Shown here one piece after another: positions 17,044-26,394 of a DNA stretch of 42,374 nt (the stretch's first letter is position 1; the number at the start of each line of letters is the position of its first letter). The DNA lies in NCBI GenBank assembly GCA_016744615.1, contig JADGEA010000008.1, positions 1-42,374 on the forward strand. Reading direction: 5' to 3'. The translations under genes were made by a program, and so were the position numbers. Source of the DNA: Flavobacteriaceae bacterium (GTDB lineage: Bacteria > Bacteroidota > Bacteroidia > Flavobacteriales > Flavobacteriaceae). The notes under the pieces were generated by a model. The model was given only the letters and a program-made list of their open reading frames with translations, was not told the DNA's origin and searched no databases.

Positions 17044-18168
17044 TTAGTAGTGAATCTCTTTTTTATAAGTGCTTCTCTTTTTATAAACAATAGGTTTAAA
17101 GTTTTTCCAGATCAGTTGTATGTCTTTATTTTCTTCCAGTTCAGGTGTCGTAAAGGTTTTTAATATTCCTTTTTCTTTGTAAGTTTTAAAGAACTCATCA
17201 AAAACTATGGCTGTAACTCCTTTTTTTTGGTATTCTGGTAAAACACCAATAAGGAAAAAAACAACATCCTTACTGTATTTTTTAGCTTTTAAAATATGTA
17301 AAAAACCAGTTGGAAATAATTTGCCATTTGCTTTTTGAAAAGCTTTGGCAAAGGAAGGCATTGTGATGGAAAAAGTTATCAATTTTCCATTTTTATCGAT
17401 GATGAACTTGATATATTCCGGATTGATAAAACTAATAAATTTATTCTTAAAGTATTCGATCTGTTTGTCGGAAATAGGAACAAATGAAGGCAATTTTTCA
17501 TACGAAGTATTAAATAAGGCAAACATTTCTCCTACATATGGCATGATCTCTTTTGTTGATGAAAAATTAAGGGGGTTTAATTCATAACGTTTCTTTACGA
17601 TCTCAGCATACCGCTTATACTTTGTAATATCAATATCTTTAAAATAGAAATAGGTTTCTGAAAATTTTTGTGATTTTTTATAACCCAATTGTTCTACATG
17701 ATCTTTATAATAAGGATAATTATACCAGGTAATCATTGTACTTAACTCTTTGTAACCTTTAGTTAATATACCTACTTTATCCATATTAGAAAACCCTACA
17801 GGGCCTTCAATAAATTCAAGATTATTTTCTTTACCAATTTCATTTACTTTTTCAAGAAGAGCTTTGGTTACTTCAATATCATCAATCACATCAAACCATC
17901 CAAAACGCATTTTTTTGACCTTCTGCTCATTAACCTCAGTCCAGTTAATAATTGCAGCAACCCTACCAACGATCTTTTTGTTTTGATAAGCTAAAAAGAA
18001 ACGGGCATCTGCATGTTCAAATACGGGATTGATTTTTTTATCAAAACTATCCATCTCATCCTTTATGATTGGGGGAACCCAGTACTTATTGTTTTTATAG
18101 AGTTGAAAAGGAAATTTTACATATTGTTTCAGTTCACTTTTACTGCTAACTTCACTAATTATAATCAT
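17044..18168 (-). CDS. GNAT-fold N-acetyltransferase-like protein
   Basis: A 374-residue soluble protein with two GNAT-like halves. The first (about 1-170) includes FFLAYQNKKIVGRVAAIIN and FGWFDVIDD, followed by the block LEFIEGPVGFSNMDK. The second (about 180-374) contains VVFFLIGVLPEYQKKGVTAIVFDEF, which resembles the acetyl-CoA loop of GNAT enzymes (Q/RxxGxG/A). Homologues in flavobacteria are sometimes called 'GTP cyclohydrolase', but no such motif is present. Substrate unknown. It lies 26 bases after the outer-membrane protein gene and is probably cotranscribed with it. Confidence 0.75.
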   Translation of the reverse strand: MIIISEVSSKSELKQYVKFPFQLYKNNKYWVPPIIKDEMDSFDKKINPVFEHADARFFLAYQNKKIVGRVAAIINWTEVNEQKVKKMRFGWFDVIDDIEVTKALLEKVNEIGKENNLEFIEGPVGFSNMDKVGILTKGYKELSTMITWYNYPYYKDHVEQLGYKKSQKFSETYFYFKDIDITKYKRYAEIVKKRYELNPLNFSSTKEIMPYVGEMFALFNTSYEKLPSFVPISDKQIEYFKNKFISFINPEYIKFIIDKNGKLITFSITMPSFAKAFQKANGKLFPTGFLHILKAKKYSKDVVFFLIGVLPEYQKKGVTAIVFDEFFKTYKEKGILKTFTTPELEENKDIQLIWKNFKPIVYKKRSTYKKEIHY

Positions 18169-18194
18169 GTGCCAAAAATAAACTATTTAAAGTT

Positions 18195-19379
18195 TTAATT
18201 ATTGGCTTTTTGGGCTTTTTTATTATATTTTATTTGCGCTTTCTCCCTTTTCTTCTGTTCTTTGATTAGCTTTTTATTTTGTTTGTTTCTTGCTTTTTTC
18301 GCTTTTTTGTTTACTGGAGGTGTTAAGGTTCTAGATTTTGCCTTTGAAGTCTTTACACTTCTCATTTTTTTACTGCTAGATGAAGTTTTCTCACCAGAAA
18401 ATAAACCAAATGTTATTGTATTAAAAAACCCTTTCTTTTCTTTGTTTTTTGATTTGCTGCTGTCTGTTTTAGATCTAAGGATCTTATCTTTATGCCTGTC
18501 AAGTCTCCATGCTAATCCGCCACCTATCAAATAAGTATTGTCACCTCTTTCATCAAGAATCATCCTAAAGGAGAGGTCTGCCTGTAAATTGTTATTGATC
18601 AAATAAGCACCACCGGCTCCAAACTGAATATCGTTAGGAGCACCTTCTTGATTTCTAAAAAACATCTGCCCCTCGCCAAATATTGAAATTTTTTGTGTTA
18701 ATGCATAAGTTGTAGTACCTATAAATGAGTTTTCTGAAATATCGGTAAACGCATTATCCATAATAAAATTCATTAAAATAATCCAACGATTGCTCAGATC
18801 ATTTTGCGTATAAATGGCAAATTTAGGACTTATACCATCCGGGTTTTTATGCATTTCATTCAATAAATTTGTATTTAAACCTACATAAACTCCAACGGCT
18901 GGTATTAACCTTCTTTTGTCAAAACTGTGTCTTGCCTTCCAACTGTGAATTTCTTTTGATTTATCCGTATATTTAGGTTTATAAACCAAATATTTTGCAC
19001 CGATGGTTAATTTCGAAAATCCTAAACCTGATTCTGTATATATGGATGGATGAGTATAATTTCTATTTTCATTTTGTAAAATTAAATCTAAATTGAATTC
19101 TAGTCTTTCAAAAAATTGACCAGTTCTTAGAGTAATATCTGTACCAAAACTGGTAGAACTATATGTGTTTTGTTCAGGTGGATTTTGAGAATAATCCCAA
19201 GTTAGGTAATTACCTACATTTTTATAAAATAAGCCTCCTTCTACCTGATATATTTTTGTGCCAACACTGTATGGACTATCAGAAAAACCCGGACGTTTGG
19301 AGTTTATAACATCGGTATATTGAGCAAACCCCGTTTGTGTAATAAACAGCAATGCAAAAAACGTAAAAAGATATTTCAT
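18195..19379 (-). CDS. Outer-membrane beta-barrel protein ('transporter' family) with a basic tail
   Basis: A Sec signal peptide (residues 1-19, TQTGFAQ) is followed by about 280 residues of alternating beta-strand pattern of the MetA-pathway/transporter type: RPGFSDSPYSVG, repeated GGLFYKN- and GAKYL-like strands, and ending AWRLDR. Residues about 300-394 are an unusual Lys/Ser/Ala-rich extension with GLFSGEKTSSSSKK and a final stretch rich in KAKKARNKQ and EKAQIKYNKKA-like repeats. The tail is strongly basic and likely helical or disordered; it might face the periplasm and bind peptidoglycan or lipids. It is the first gene of the minus-strand run, just downstream of a -7 element. Confidence 0.75.
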   Translation of the reverse strand: MKYLFTFFALLFITQTGFAQYTDVINSKRPGFSDSPYSVGTKIYQVEGGLFYKNVGNYLTWDYSQNPPEQNTYSSTSFGTDITLRTGQFFERLEFNLDLILQNENRNYTHPSIYTESGLGFSKLTIGAKYLVYKPKYTDKSKEIHSWKARHSFDKRRLIPAVGVYVGLNTNLLNEMHKNPDGISPKFAIYTQNDLSNRWIILMNFIMDNAFTDISENSFIGTTTYALTQKISIFGEGQMFFRNQEGAPNDIQFGAGGAYLINNNLQADLSFRMILDERGDNTYLIGGGLAWRLDRHKDKILRSKTDSSKSKNKEKKGFFNTITFGLFSGEKTSSSSKKMRSVKTSKAKSRTLTPPVNKKAKKARNKQNKKLIKEQKKREKAQIKYNKKAQKANN

Positions 19380-19399
19380 AAACAGTTTTATATAAAAGC

Positions 19400-19407
19400 C
19401 AAAAATA
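19400..19407 (-). promoter_or_regulatory. Probable -7 element for the minus-strand run starting at 19379
   Basis: Read on the minus strand this is TATTTTTG, a full match to TAnnTTTG, 20 bases before the ATG of the outer-membrane protein. No clear -33 box was seen. Confidence 0.45.
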
Positions 19408-19427
19408 AGATTTTCTTTATATAAACG

Positions 19428-19456
19428 TTGAAGTTGCTTGCAAATTGTTATTTTTG
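19428..19456 (+). promoter_or_regulatory. Probable promoter for the DUF4834-YfhO-polysaccharide run
   Basis: TTG at 19428-19430, 18 bases, then TATTTTTG at 19449-19456 matches the Bacteroidetes promoter. It gives a leader of about 90 bases to the ATG at 19555 and is arranged back-to-back with the promoter of the minus-strand run. Confidence 0.5.
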
Positions 19457-19554
19457 ACTTTTAATTTATTAAAGCTTAAAATTAAAGAGCTTGGAAAGTT
19501 TTTTCAAGAAGAACTGATCCTAAGGAATATGGGGTCTTATAAAAGTTATTATAT

Positions 19555-19830
19555 ATGCAGGAAGCAGGATTTTTGAACTTTTTACGCACAATTTTAATAA
19601 TTGTATTGATATGGTATGGATTTAAATTGGTGACAAGATATTTATTCCCCATTTTTTTTCAAAAAATGATGAAAAATGTGGAGAAAAAAGTTCGTGAACA
19701 GCAGGGTAATCAACAGCCGGTTGATGATACTCAAGTAGGGGAAACTACCATTGAAAGAGCTCCTCGTGAAACAAAAAAAAGTAACAAGAGCGTTGGAGAA
19801 TATGTTGATTATGAAGATGTCGATGAGTAG
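19555..19830 (+). CDS. DUF4834 family small membrane protein
   Basis: A 91-residue protein with one N-terminal membrane helix (about 8-35, FLRTILIIVLIWYGFKLV) and an RYLFPIFF segment. A charged, disordered C-terminal half contains KKVREQQGN and ends VGEYVDYEDVDE, which is the pattern of DUF4834 in Flavobacteriaceae. It sits 65 bases upstream of the YfhO gene on the same strand and is the first gene of the run. Function unknown; probably an inner-membrane accessory protein. Confidence 0.82.
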   Translation: MQEAGFLNFLRTILIIVLIWYGFKLVTRYLFPIFFQKMMKNVEKKVREQQGNQQPVDDTQVGETTIERAPRETKKSNKSVGEYVDYEDVDE

Positions 19831-19895
19831 AACTCTGATGTCTTACAACTGAGTTTTAGAATCCAAATATCTAATTACCAAATAACTAAATGTGA

Positions 19896-22322
19896 ATGGT
19901 TTTTAAGAAAGTAGTACCCTATATCATTGCAATTGTTGCATTTATCATTGTTTCACTGGCTTATTTTTCGCCTGTTTTAGAAGGTGAAAAATTATTTCAA
20001 AGTGATATTGCTCAATTTAGAGGAATGTCAAAAGAAGTACAGGAATTTAGAGAGGAATTTGGGGAAGAACCTTATTGGACAGACAGAGCTTTTGGAGGTA
20101 TGCCAACCTATCAGTTAAGTACTTATTATCCTAACGATTATATCAAAAAAGCAGATAGTGTTCTCCGGTTTTTACCCCGTCCTGCAGATTATCTCTTTTT
20201 GTATTTTATTGGCTTTTTTGTTCTGTTAATGGTATTGAAAGTCGATTGGAAATTAGCTGTTATTGGATCACTGGCTTTTGGATTCTCCACTTATTTTATT
20301 ATTATTCTTGGTGTTGGTCACAATGCCAAGGCGCATGCAATTGCATATATGCCAATGGTTTTAGCCGGAATAATCTTGGTTTTTAAAAACAAGTATTTAC
20401 AAGGTTTTGTGCTCACAGCAATGGCAATGGCTTTAGAAGTAAATGCCAGCCACCCGCAAATGACCTATTATTTGCTATTTATGATCTTTATTTTTGGAGT
20501 TGTATATTTAATAGATTCCTATAAAAATAAAGAATTACCAGTCTATTTTAAAAAAGTTGGAATTTTATTTGTTGCCGTTTTTTTAGCAGTTGGTGTAAAT
20601 GCCACAAGTTTACTGGCGACCAAAGAGTATGCTGATCATAGTACCCGTAGCAAAAGTGAGTTGACCATTAATCCGGATGGTTCCAAAAAGGAACAATCAT
20701 CAGGTTTATCAAGAGATTATATCACAGAATATAGCTATGGGAAATTAGAAACATTTGATCTGTTTATTCCTCGATTTATGGGTGGATCAAACAACGAAAA
20801 TATTGGTAAAGATTCATATCTCTATAGGTTTTTAAAAGATAAAGGAGGCAGGAAGCAAGCTTTGTCGTGGTCAGAAAATGCACCAATGTACTGGGGCAAT
20901 CAGCCTATTGTTGCTGCGCCGGCATATATTGGGGCGATTATGATTTTCCTTTTTGTTTTGGGCTTGTTCTTAGTAAAAAATAATTTAAAAAAGTGGTTGG
21001 TAGCTGCTACTATATTTTCCATTTTAATGAGCTGGGGCAAGAATTTTGGATTGTTAACCGATCTTTTTATTGATTATGTTCCGCTTTACAACAAATTTAG
21101 AGCGATTTCCTCCATTCAGGTTATTGCAGAATTGGCTGTTCCATTACTGGGAATTTTGGCCGTTCAAAAATTATTGGATGATAAAGTAGATAAAAATGAA
21201 AAAATATATGCTCTAAAATGGAGTGCCATTATTGTAGTAGGAATCGCCTTATTCTTTACCCTTTTTGGATCTTATTTATTTGCATTTGAAAGTTTTAGAG
21301 ACTTAAGATTTGAAAAAATGCTGGAAGGCTTTACTGCAGTTTTAGTAGAAGATAGAAGGACTATATTTTTTCAGGATAGTTTGAGAACATTAATCGCAGT
21401 AGTTATAGTTGCAAGTGTTTTATGGCTATATATAGATAAGAAGATCAATAAAAATATTGTGTTGGGTATCTTGCTGATTGCTGTTTTAGTAGATATGGTT
21501 GTAGTTGCAAAAAGATATGTTAATAATGATGATTTTATTACAGCATCAAAACTGGAAAAACCTTTTGTAAAAAGTGCTATTGATGCTGAAATACAAAAAG
21601 ATAAAGGACATTATCGTGTGATGAATTTTATGGTAAACCCGATGAATGATGGAAGCACTTCCTTTTATCATAACTCAATAGGTGGTTATCATGCAGCAAA
21701 ACCAAGACGTTATCAGGAATTATTTGATTTTCAAATAGCTAAGAATAATTTGGAAGTACTAAATATGCTGAATACAAAATACATTGTTTTTCCAGATGAT
21801 AAAAGCCAGGCTCAAGTGCAATTGAATGAGGAAGCAAATGGAAATGCATGGTTTATTGAAAATATAAAATTTGTGGAATCAGCAAATGAAGAGATCAAGG
21901 CATTGGATAGTTTGAATACAAGAAATACAGTCATTATTTCTACAGTATTTAAAAATGATTTAGAGAATTTCACTTTCCAAAAGGATTCTTTGTCTAGTAT
22001 TCAATTAGCTAAATATCAGGCAAATGATTTGATATACGAAAGTAATTCAAAAGTAGATCAGCTTGCAGTTTTCTCTGAAATGTATTATAAAGATGGATGG
22101 AATGCTTATGTGGATGGTAAATTAACACCTCATTTTAGAGCTAATTATGTGTTAAGGGCGATGGTCATCCCGAAAGGGAAACATAAAATTGAATTTAAAT
22201 TTGAGCCAAAAGTTATTCAACAAGGGAATATGGTCACATTGATATCCTATGCATTACTTGTTTTAATTCCTTTGGGATGGTATTTTAAAGATAAAAAGAA
22301 AGATGGCAAATCACCACAATAA
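19896..22322 (+). CDS. YfhO family GT-C-like membrane protein
   Basis: An 808-residue protein with about 13 membrane segments from residue 8 onward and a large soluble part near the C-terminus (about 560-775) before a last helix. The first periplasmic loop holds QSDIAQFRGMSKEVQEF and FGGMPTYQLS, the acidic-loop pattern of GT-C transferases that use a polyprenyl-phosphate sugar donor. YfhO of Bacillus links sugars to cell-wall lipid carriers or teichoic acid. In Bacteroidetes these proteins likely glycosylate surface glycans or proteins. The ATG at 19896 is right because the earlier ATG at 19890 meets a stop at once. Its 3' end overlaps the methyltransferase gene by 20 bases. Confidence 0.8.
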   Translation: MVFKKVVPYIIAIVAFIIVSLAYFSPVLEGEKLFQSDIAQFRGMSKEVQEFREEFGEEPYWTDRAFGGMPTYQLSTYYPNDYIKKADSVLRFLPRPADYLFLYFIGFFVLLMVLKVDWKLAVIGSLAFGFSTYFIIILGVGHNAKAHAIAYMPMVLAGIILVFKNKYLQGFVLTAMAMALEVNASHPQMTYYLLFMIFIFGVVYLIDSYKNKELPVYFKKVGILFVAVFLAVGVNATSLLATKEYADHSTRSKSELTINPDGSKKEQSSGLSRDYITEYSYGKLETFDLFIPRFMGGSNNENIGKDSYLYRFLKDKGGRKQALSWSENAPMYWGNQPIVAAPAYIGAIMIFLFVLGLFLVKNNLKKWLVAATIFSILMSWGKNFGLLTDLFIDYVPLYNKFRAISSIQVIAELAVPLLGILAVQKLLDDKVDKNEKIYALKWSAIIVVGIALFFTLFGSYLFAFESFRDLRFEKMLEGFTAVLVEDRRTIFFQDSLRTLIAVVIVASVLWLYIDKKINKNIVLGILLIAVLVDMVVVAKRYVNNDDFITASKLEKPFVKSAIDAEIQKDKGHYRVMNFMVNPMNDGSTSFYHNSIGGYHAAKPRRYQELFDFQIAKNNLEVLNMLNTKYIVFPDDKSQAQVQLNEEANGNAWFIENIKFVESANEEIKALDSLNTRNTVIISTVFKNDLENFTFQKDSLSSIQLAKYQANDLIYESNSKVDQLAVFSEMYYKDGWNAYVDGKLTPHFRANYVLRAMVIPKGKHKIEFKFEPKVIQQGNMVTLISYALLVLIPLGWYFKDKKKDGKSPQ

Positions 22323-22818
22323 AAGGTATAATCATACCATTGAATTTTTACAAAGTGTTCTACCGGCTCCAGCTACGATTCTAGATCTTGGTGTGAGGAA
22401 TGATTTGAGTGAGATCATGGAAACCTACGGGTATACGGTGATTAATACAGAAGGTGAAGACCTGGATATTGATTTTAAGGATATTGCTAATCAAAAAGTG
22501 GATGCAGTTACAGCCTTTGAGATTTGTGAACATTTGATAGCACCTTTTAATATTTTAAATGCTTTAAAATCAATAAAATTGATTGCAACCATTCCGTTAG
22601 ATTTGTGGTTTGCAAAAGCATATAAAAGTAAAATTGATAAATGGGATAATCATTACCATGAGTTTGAAGACTGGCAGTTTAATTTACTTTTGGAAAAAGC
22701 AGGCTGGAATATCAAAAAAACAGAGAAATGGACTAGTCCGATCAATAAGATAGGTTTTCGACCAATTTTAAGGAAATTTACTCCAAGATACTACGCAGTT
22801 TACGCAGAAAGAAATTAG
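22303..22818 (+). CDS. Class I SAM-dependent methyltransferase-like protein
   Basis: A 171-residue protein. ILDLGVRND is motif I of Rossmann methyltransferases, and VDAVTAFEICEHLIAPFNIL corresponds to the motif with Glu-His common in Methyltransf_11-type enzymes. The N-terminus is short and begins inside the last codons of the YfhO gene. It should methylate a sugar or lipid intermediate in surface glycan synthesis, but the acceptor is unknown. There are 5 bases between its stop and the next gene. The C-terminal FTPRYYAVYAER is like the end of small O-methyltransferases. Confidence 0.75.
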   Translation: MANHHNKRYNHTIEFLQSVLPAPATILDLGVRNDLSEIMETYGYTVINTEGEDLDIDFKDIANQKVDAVTAFEICEHLIAPFNILNALKSIKLIATIPLDLWFAKAYKSKIDKWDNHYHEFEDWQFNLLLEKAGWNIKKTEKWTSPINKIGFRPILRKFTPRYYAVYAERN

Positions 22819-22823
22819 GTTTT

Positions 22824-24020
22824 ATGCGAATAGGAATGATTTTAGATAAAACTTTTCCACCCGATCCACGGGTTGAAAATGAAGCCATGGCTTTGATCAA
22901 GTCTGGTCATAAAGTTTTTTTGTTTTGTTTAAAATATGATGATAATGATGGAAATGGGATTGTTAAAGGAATTCAGGTAAAAAGATACCTTTCTAATAAA
23001 TTGGAGTATAAACTTTCTGCTTTGGCGTATACTTTTTCTTTTTATACAAATTTAATGTCTAAAAAAATTGCCCATTTCTTGTCTAAAAATAAAATAGAAG
23101 TTATTCATATACACGATATGCGAATAGCGGAGGCTGTTTTTAAGGTAAATATAAAATTGAATCTGCCAACGGTTTTAGATCTGCATGACAACATGCCGGA
23201 GGTAATAAAAGAATATCCTCATCTGCAAAAGTTTCCTGGCAAACAATTAATATCTCCACAAAAGTGGAAAAAGAAAGAGGAAGAATTTATAGGTAAAGCA
23301 GATAAAGTAATCACGGTTTCAGGTGAATTTATTGAGGAGGTTATTGACAGAACTGGTATCAGCCAAGAAAAGATTATTCTGGTTCCCAATACAGTTCAAA
23401 GATCTTTTTATAGCAATGTGGTTATTGATGAGGATATTACCGAAAAATATTGGAAAAATTTCACTATCCTTTATTTGGGAGATACGGCTTTAAGAAGAGG
23501 ATTGTTGACAGCAATTGATGCAATTGATATTTTACGTAAGAAAATCAATCATATTAAACTTGTAATTGTTGGGGAAAGTAGTACGGATGATGTGTTAAAA
23601 GAACGTGTAAAAGAACTTAATCTTGATGCTTTTGTTGATTTTGAAGGTTGGCAGGATGTGAGTTTGTTTCCTTCTTATATTGCTGCGAGTGATATTTGCA
23701 TTTCACCACTTTACAGAAATCCCCAACATGATGTGGCTTATGCAAATAAATTGTTTCAGTATATGAGTTTTGCAAAACCTGTTTTGGTAAGTGATGCGCT
23801 GGCTCAGAAAAAACTTGTAGAAAAAACCAAAAGTGGATTTATTCACAAAGAAAAAGATGCAGAAGATTTTGCTGAAAAGATTATGATATTATACAAAGAT
23901 CCTAATTTGTGTGAAGAACTTGGTAAAAATGGATTAAGGTTTATTGAGGGAGAATTTGTATGGGAAAAAGTATCACAGGGTTTGATTGATATTTATGATA
24001 AATTAGAAACCTCTAAATGA
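22824..24020 (+). CDS. Glycosyltransferase family 4 protein (first of a pair)
   Basis: A 398-residue GT-B glycosyltransferase. The acceptor domain starts with MRIGMILDKTFPPDPRVENEA and the C-terminal GT1-type domain contains FTILYLGDTALRRGL, the KLVIVGESSTDD block, FEGWQ, and the donor-binding segment from SDICISPLYRNP to KLFQYMSFAKPVLVSD. It transfers a sugar from a nucleotide donor to a lipid-linked acceptor at the cytoplasmic face. It is tightly linked: 5 bases after the methyltransferase gene and overlapping the next glycosyltransferase by four bases. Donor sugar unknown. Confidence 0.85.
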   Translation: MRIGMILDKTFPPDPRVENEAMALIKSGHKVFLFCLKYDDNDGNGIVKGIQVKRYLSNKLEYKLSALAYTFSFYTNLMSKKIAHFLSKNKIEVIHIHDMRIAEAVFKVNIKLNLPTVLDLHDNMPEVIKEYPHLQKFPGKQLISPQKWKKKEEEFIGKADKVITVSGEFIEEVIDRTGISQEKIILVPNTVQRSFYSNVVIDEDITEKYWKNFTILYLGDTALRRGLLTAIDAIDILRKKINHIKLVIVGESSTDDVLKERVKELNLDAFVDFEGWQDVSLFPSYIAASDICISPLYRNPQHDVAYANKLFQYMSFAKPVLVSDALAQKKLVEKTKSGFIHKEKDAEDFAEKIMILYKDPNLCEELGKNGLRFIEGEFVWEKVSQGLIDIYDKLETSK

Positions 24021-25288
24021 AAGCACTGATCATTACATATTATTGGCCACCAGCAGGAGGAAGTGGTGTTCAGCGCTGGTTGAAATTTGTAAAATATTTA
24101 CAGGATTTTGATGTTGAACCTGTTGTTTATACGGTTGAAAATCCCGATTATGTTATAACAGATGATACTTTGAAAAAAGAAATTCCTGAAGGAATAGAAA
24201 TCATTAAACAACCCATATGGGAACCTAATAATTTATTAAGCCTTATTAAAGGCAAACAACAAAAAACCAGTGCAGGATTTTTAAATCCAAACCCTTCTTT
24301 TATAGAAAGTCAATTACAATACATTCGTGCTAATTTTTTTATTCCGGATGCCAGAAAATTTTGGATAAAACCATCCGTAAGATTTCTTTCAGAATATTTA
24401 AAAAATCATAAAGTGGATGTGGTTATCACAACCGGTCCACCACATAGTATACATTTAATTGGGATGGAATTGAAAAAAAAATTTCCTATCAAATGGATTT
24501 CTGATTTTAGAGATCCATGGACAGATATTGATTATTTTCATCAGTTACCTTTAACAGAAAAAGCTATTAAAAAGCATAAAGAGTTAGAAAAAAAAGTTTT
24601 ACAGCAATCTGATGCAGTGATTGTTATAGGGAAAACCATGAAGGAGAAATTTGATCAGTTCAATAAAAATATTCATGTTATCAGTAATGGATTTGATGGA
24701 GATATAGTAGCTAGTGAAAAAGAGTTAGACAAAAAATTCTCTATCACCCATATCGGATTAATGAATGCTGATAGAAATCCGAAGAGATTATGGGAAGTTT
24801 TATCAGAAATAATAAGTGAAAATCCAGAATTTAAAAATGATCTGGAAATAAAATTAATTGGTGAAGTAGCAAAGGAAGTAAAAAATTATATTGCTGATTA
24901 TAAGCTAGAGGAAAACACAAAATATATTACTTATGTTCCTCATCAGAAAGTAATAGCTTATCAAAAAATGACACAGGTTTTATTATTAGCTGTCAATAAA
25001 GTTCCAGCAGCAAAAGGAATTGTTACAGGAAAAATATTTGAATATTTACAGGCCAAAAGACCTGTTTTAGCTATTGCTCCAAAAAATGGCGATTTGGCAG
25101 AAATTATTAATAAAACAAATGCTGGATTTGTTGTAGATTTTGAGGACAAAGAAAATCTAAAAAAAACTATATTAGATTTATATAGAAAATATAAAGAGGG
25201 TGAATTAAAGGTTGATACTAAGAGTATTGAACAGTACCAAAGAAAAAATTTAACTAGCCAGTTGGCTGAAGTGATAAAAAAATTATGA
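24017..25288 (+). CDS. Glycosyltransferase family 4-like protein (second of a pair)
   Basis: A 423-residue GT-B enzyme. It begins MKALIITYYWPPAGGSGVQRW, the glycine-rich acceptor-side loop of many flavobacterial GT4 proteins. HVISNGFDGD and ITHIGLMNADRNPKRLW open the C-terminal domain, and KIFEYLQAKRPVLAIAP is the donor-binding region. It overlaps the first GT4 gene and the wecB gene by four bases each, so expression is likely coupled. It fits a further sugar-adding step in the same glycan. No signal peptide, so cytoplasmic or peripheral. Confidence 0.85.
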   Translation: MKALIITYYWPPAGGSGVQRWLKFVKYLQDFDVEPVVYTVENPDYVITDDTLKKEIPEGIEIIKQPIWEPNNLLSLIKGKQQKTSAGFLNPNPSFIESQLQYIRANFFIPDARKFWIKPSVRFLSEYLKNHKVDVVITTGPPHSIHLIGMELKKKFPIKWISDFRDPWTDIDYFHQLPLTEKAIKKHKELEKKVLQQSDAVIVIGKTMKEKFDQFNKNIHVISNGFDGDIVASEKELDKKFSITHIGLMNADRNPKRLWEVLSEIISENPEFKNDLEIKLIGEVAKEVKNYIADYKLEENTKYITYVPHQKVIAYQKMTQVLLLAVNKVPAAKGIVTGKIFEYLQAKRPVLAIAPKNGDLAEIINKTNAGFVVDFEDKENLKKTILDLYRKYKEGELKVDTKSIEQYQRKNLTSQLAEVIKKL

Positions 25289-26394
25289 AAAAAATTGTAA
25301 CCATATTAGGAGCTCGCCCACAATTTGTTAAGGCAGCAGTACTGAGTAGAGTGATTTCTGATAAAGATGAAATAGAAGAAATTATCATACATACCGGTCA
25401 GCATTATGATAGCAATATGAGTGATGTTTTTTTTGATGAAATGGATATTTCAAAGCCAAAATATAATCTGGATATCAATGGCTTAGGTCATGGAGCCATG
25501 ACAGGGCAAATGTTAGAAAAGATAGAAAAGATTCTTATGGGTGAAAAACCAGATGCGGTTGTAATTTATGGAGATACTAATTCAACCATTGCAGGTGCTT
25601 TGGCTGCTAAAAAAATAGATATTAAGGTAATTCATATTGAAGCTGGTTTACGTTCATTCAATATGCAAATGCCAGAAGAAATCAATCGTATTTTAACCGA
25701 TCGTATTTCAGATCTGTTGCTTTGTCCTACAGATACTGCTATTAAAAATTTAGAAAAAGAAGGTTTTGACAATTTGGATATTCAAGTTGTAAAAAGTGGT
25801 GATATTATGAAAGACGCAGTTGCGTTTTACAGTAAGGATTCGGCAAAAAGATCATCTGTCATCAAAGACTTGAAATTAGAAAATAAAGAGTTTGTATTGG
25901 CAACAATTCATCGGCAAGAAAATACAGATGATCTGTCAAAATTGAAATCTATTTTTGAGGGATTGGAAGAAGTATCTAAAGAGATGGAGGTTGTTATACC
26001 TTTACATCCCAGAACTAAAAATATTTTAGAAAAGAATGATTTAAAATACAATATTACTTTTATTGATCCGGTTGGGTATTTTGATATGCTTGAATTACTT
26101 AAAAACTGTAAAATGGTAGTTACCGATAGTGGTGGTTTGCAGAAAGAAGCATTTTTTAATAAAAAGTATTGTATTATTATTCGCGAAGAAACGGAATGGG
26201 TAGAGCTGGTAGAAAATGGATTTGCTAAAATAGTTGGTCATAATAAAGAAGAAATATTGCATGCTGTACAATATTTTAAAAATAAACAGAGTGATTTTGA
26301 TATCCATTTATATGGAAATGAAGTTGGGTTGAAAATTTATAGTGAGATTATAAACTTGTTAAACGTGTTAAATAAAGAAGCTTCCAATAGTTAG
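25285..26394 (+). CDS. wecB: UDP-N-acetylglucosamine 2-epimerase (non-hydrolysing)
   Basis: All family blocks are present in a 369-residue protein of normal length: GARPQFVKAA at the N-terminus, IHTGQHYD, VIYGDTNSTIAGA, HIEAGLRSFNMQMPEEINR (substrate and allosteric region), ATIHRQENTD, and VTDSGGLQKEA near the UDP-binding site. It makes UDP-ManNAc from UDP-GlcNAc. The preceding glycosyltransferases could use ManNAc or its derivatives. It overlaps the second GT4 gene by four bases and ends the glycan run. Its last 27 bases overlap the 3' end of a broken gene on the other strand. Confidence 0.93.
   Translation: MKKIVTILGARPQFVKAAVLSRVISDKDEIEEIIIHTGQHYDSNMSDVFFDEMDISKPKYNLDINGLGHGAMTGQMLEKIEKILMGEKPDAVVIYGDTNSTIAGALAAKKIDIKVIHIEAGLRSFNMQMPEEINRILTDRISDLLLCPTDTAIKNLEKEGFDNLDIQVVKSGDIMKDAVAFYSKDSAKRSSVIKDLKLENKEFVLATIHRQENTDDLSKLKSIFEGLEEVSKEMEVVIPLHPRTKNILEKNDLKYNITFIDPVGYFDMLELLKNCKMVVTDSGGLQKEAFFNKKYCIIIREETEWVELVENGFAKIVGHNKEEILHAVQYFKNKQSDFDIHLYGNEVGLKIYSEIINLLNVLNKEASNS

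Noticed and set aside
18202..18534. Plus-strand ORF of 110 aa, hydrophobic
   Set aside because: It is the antisense shadow of the Lys-rich tail of the outer-membrane protein; Lys codons read as Phe/Leu on the other strand.
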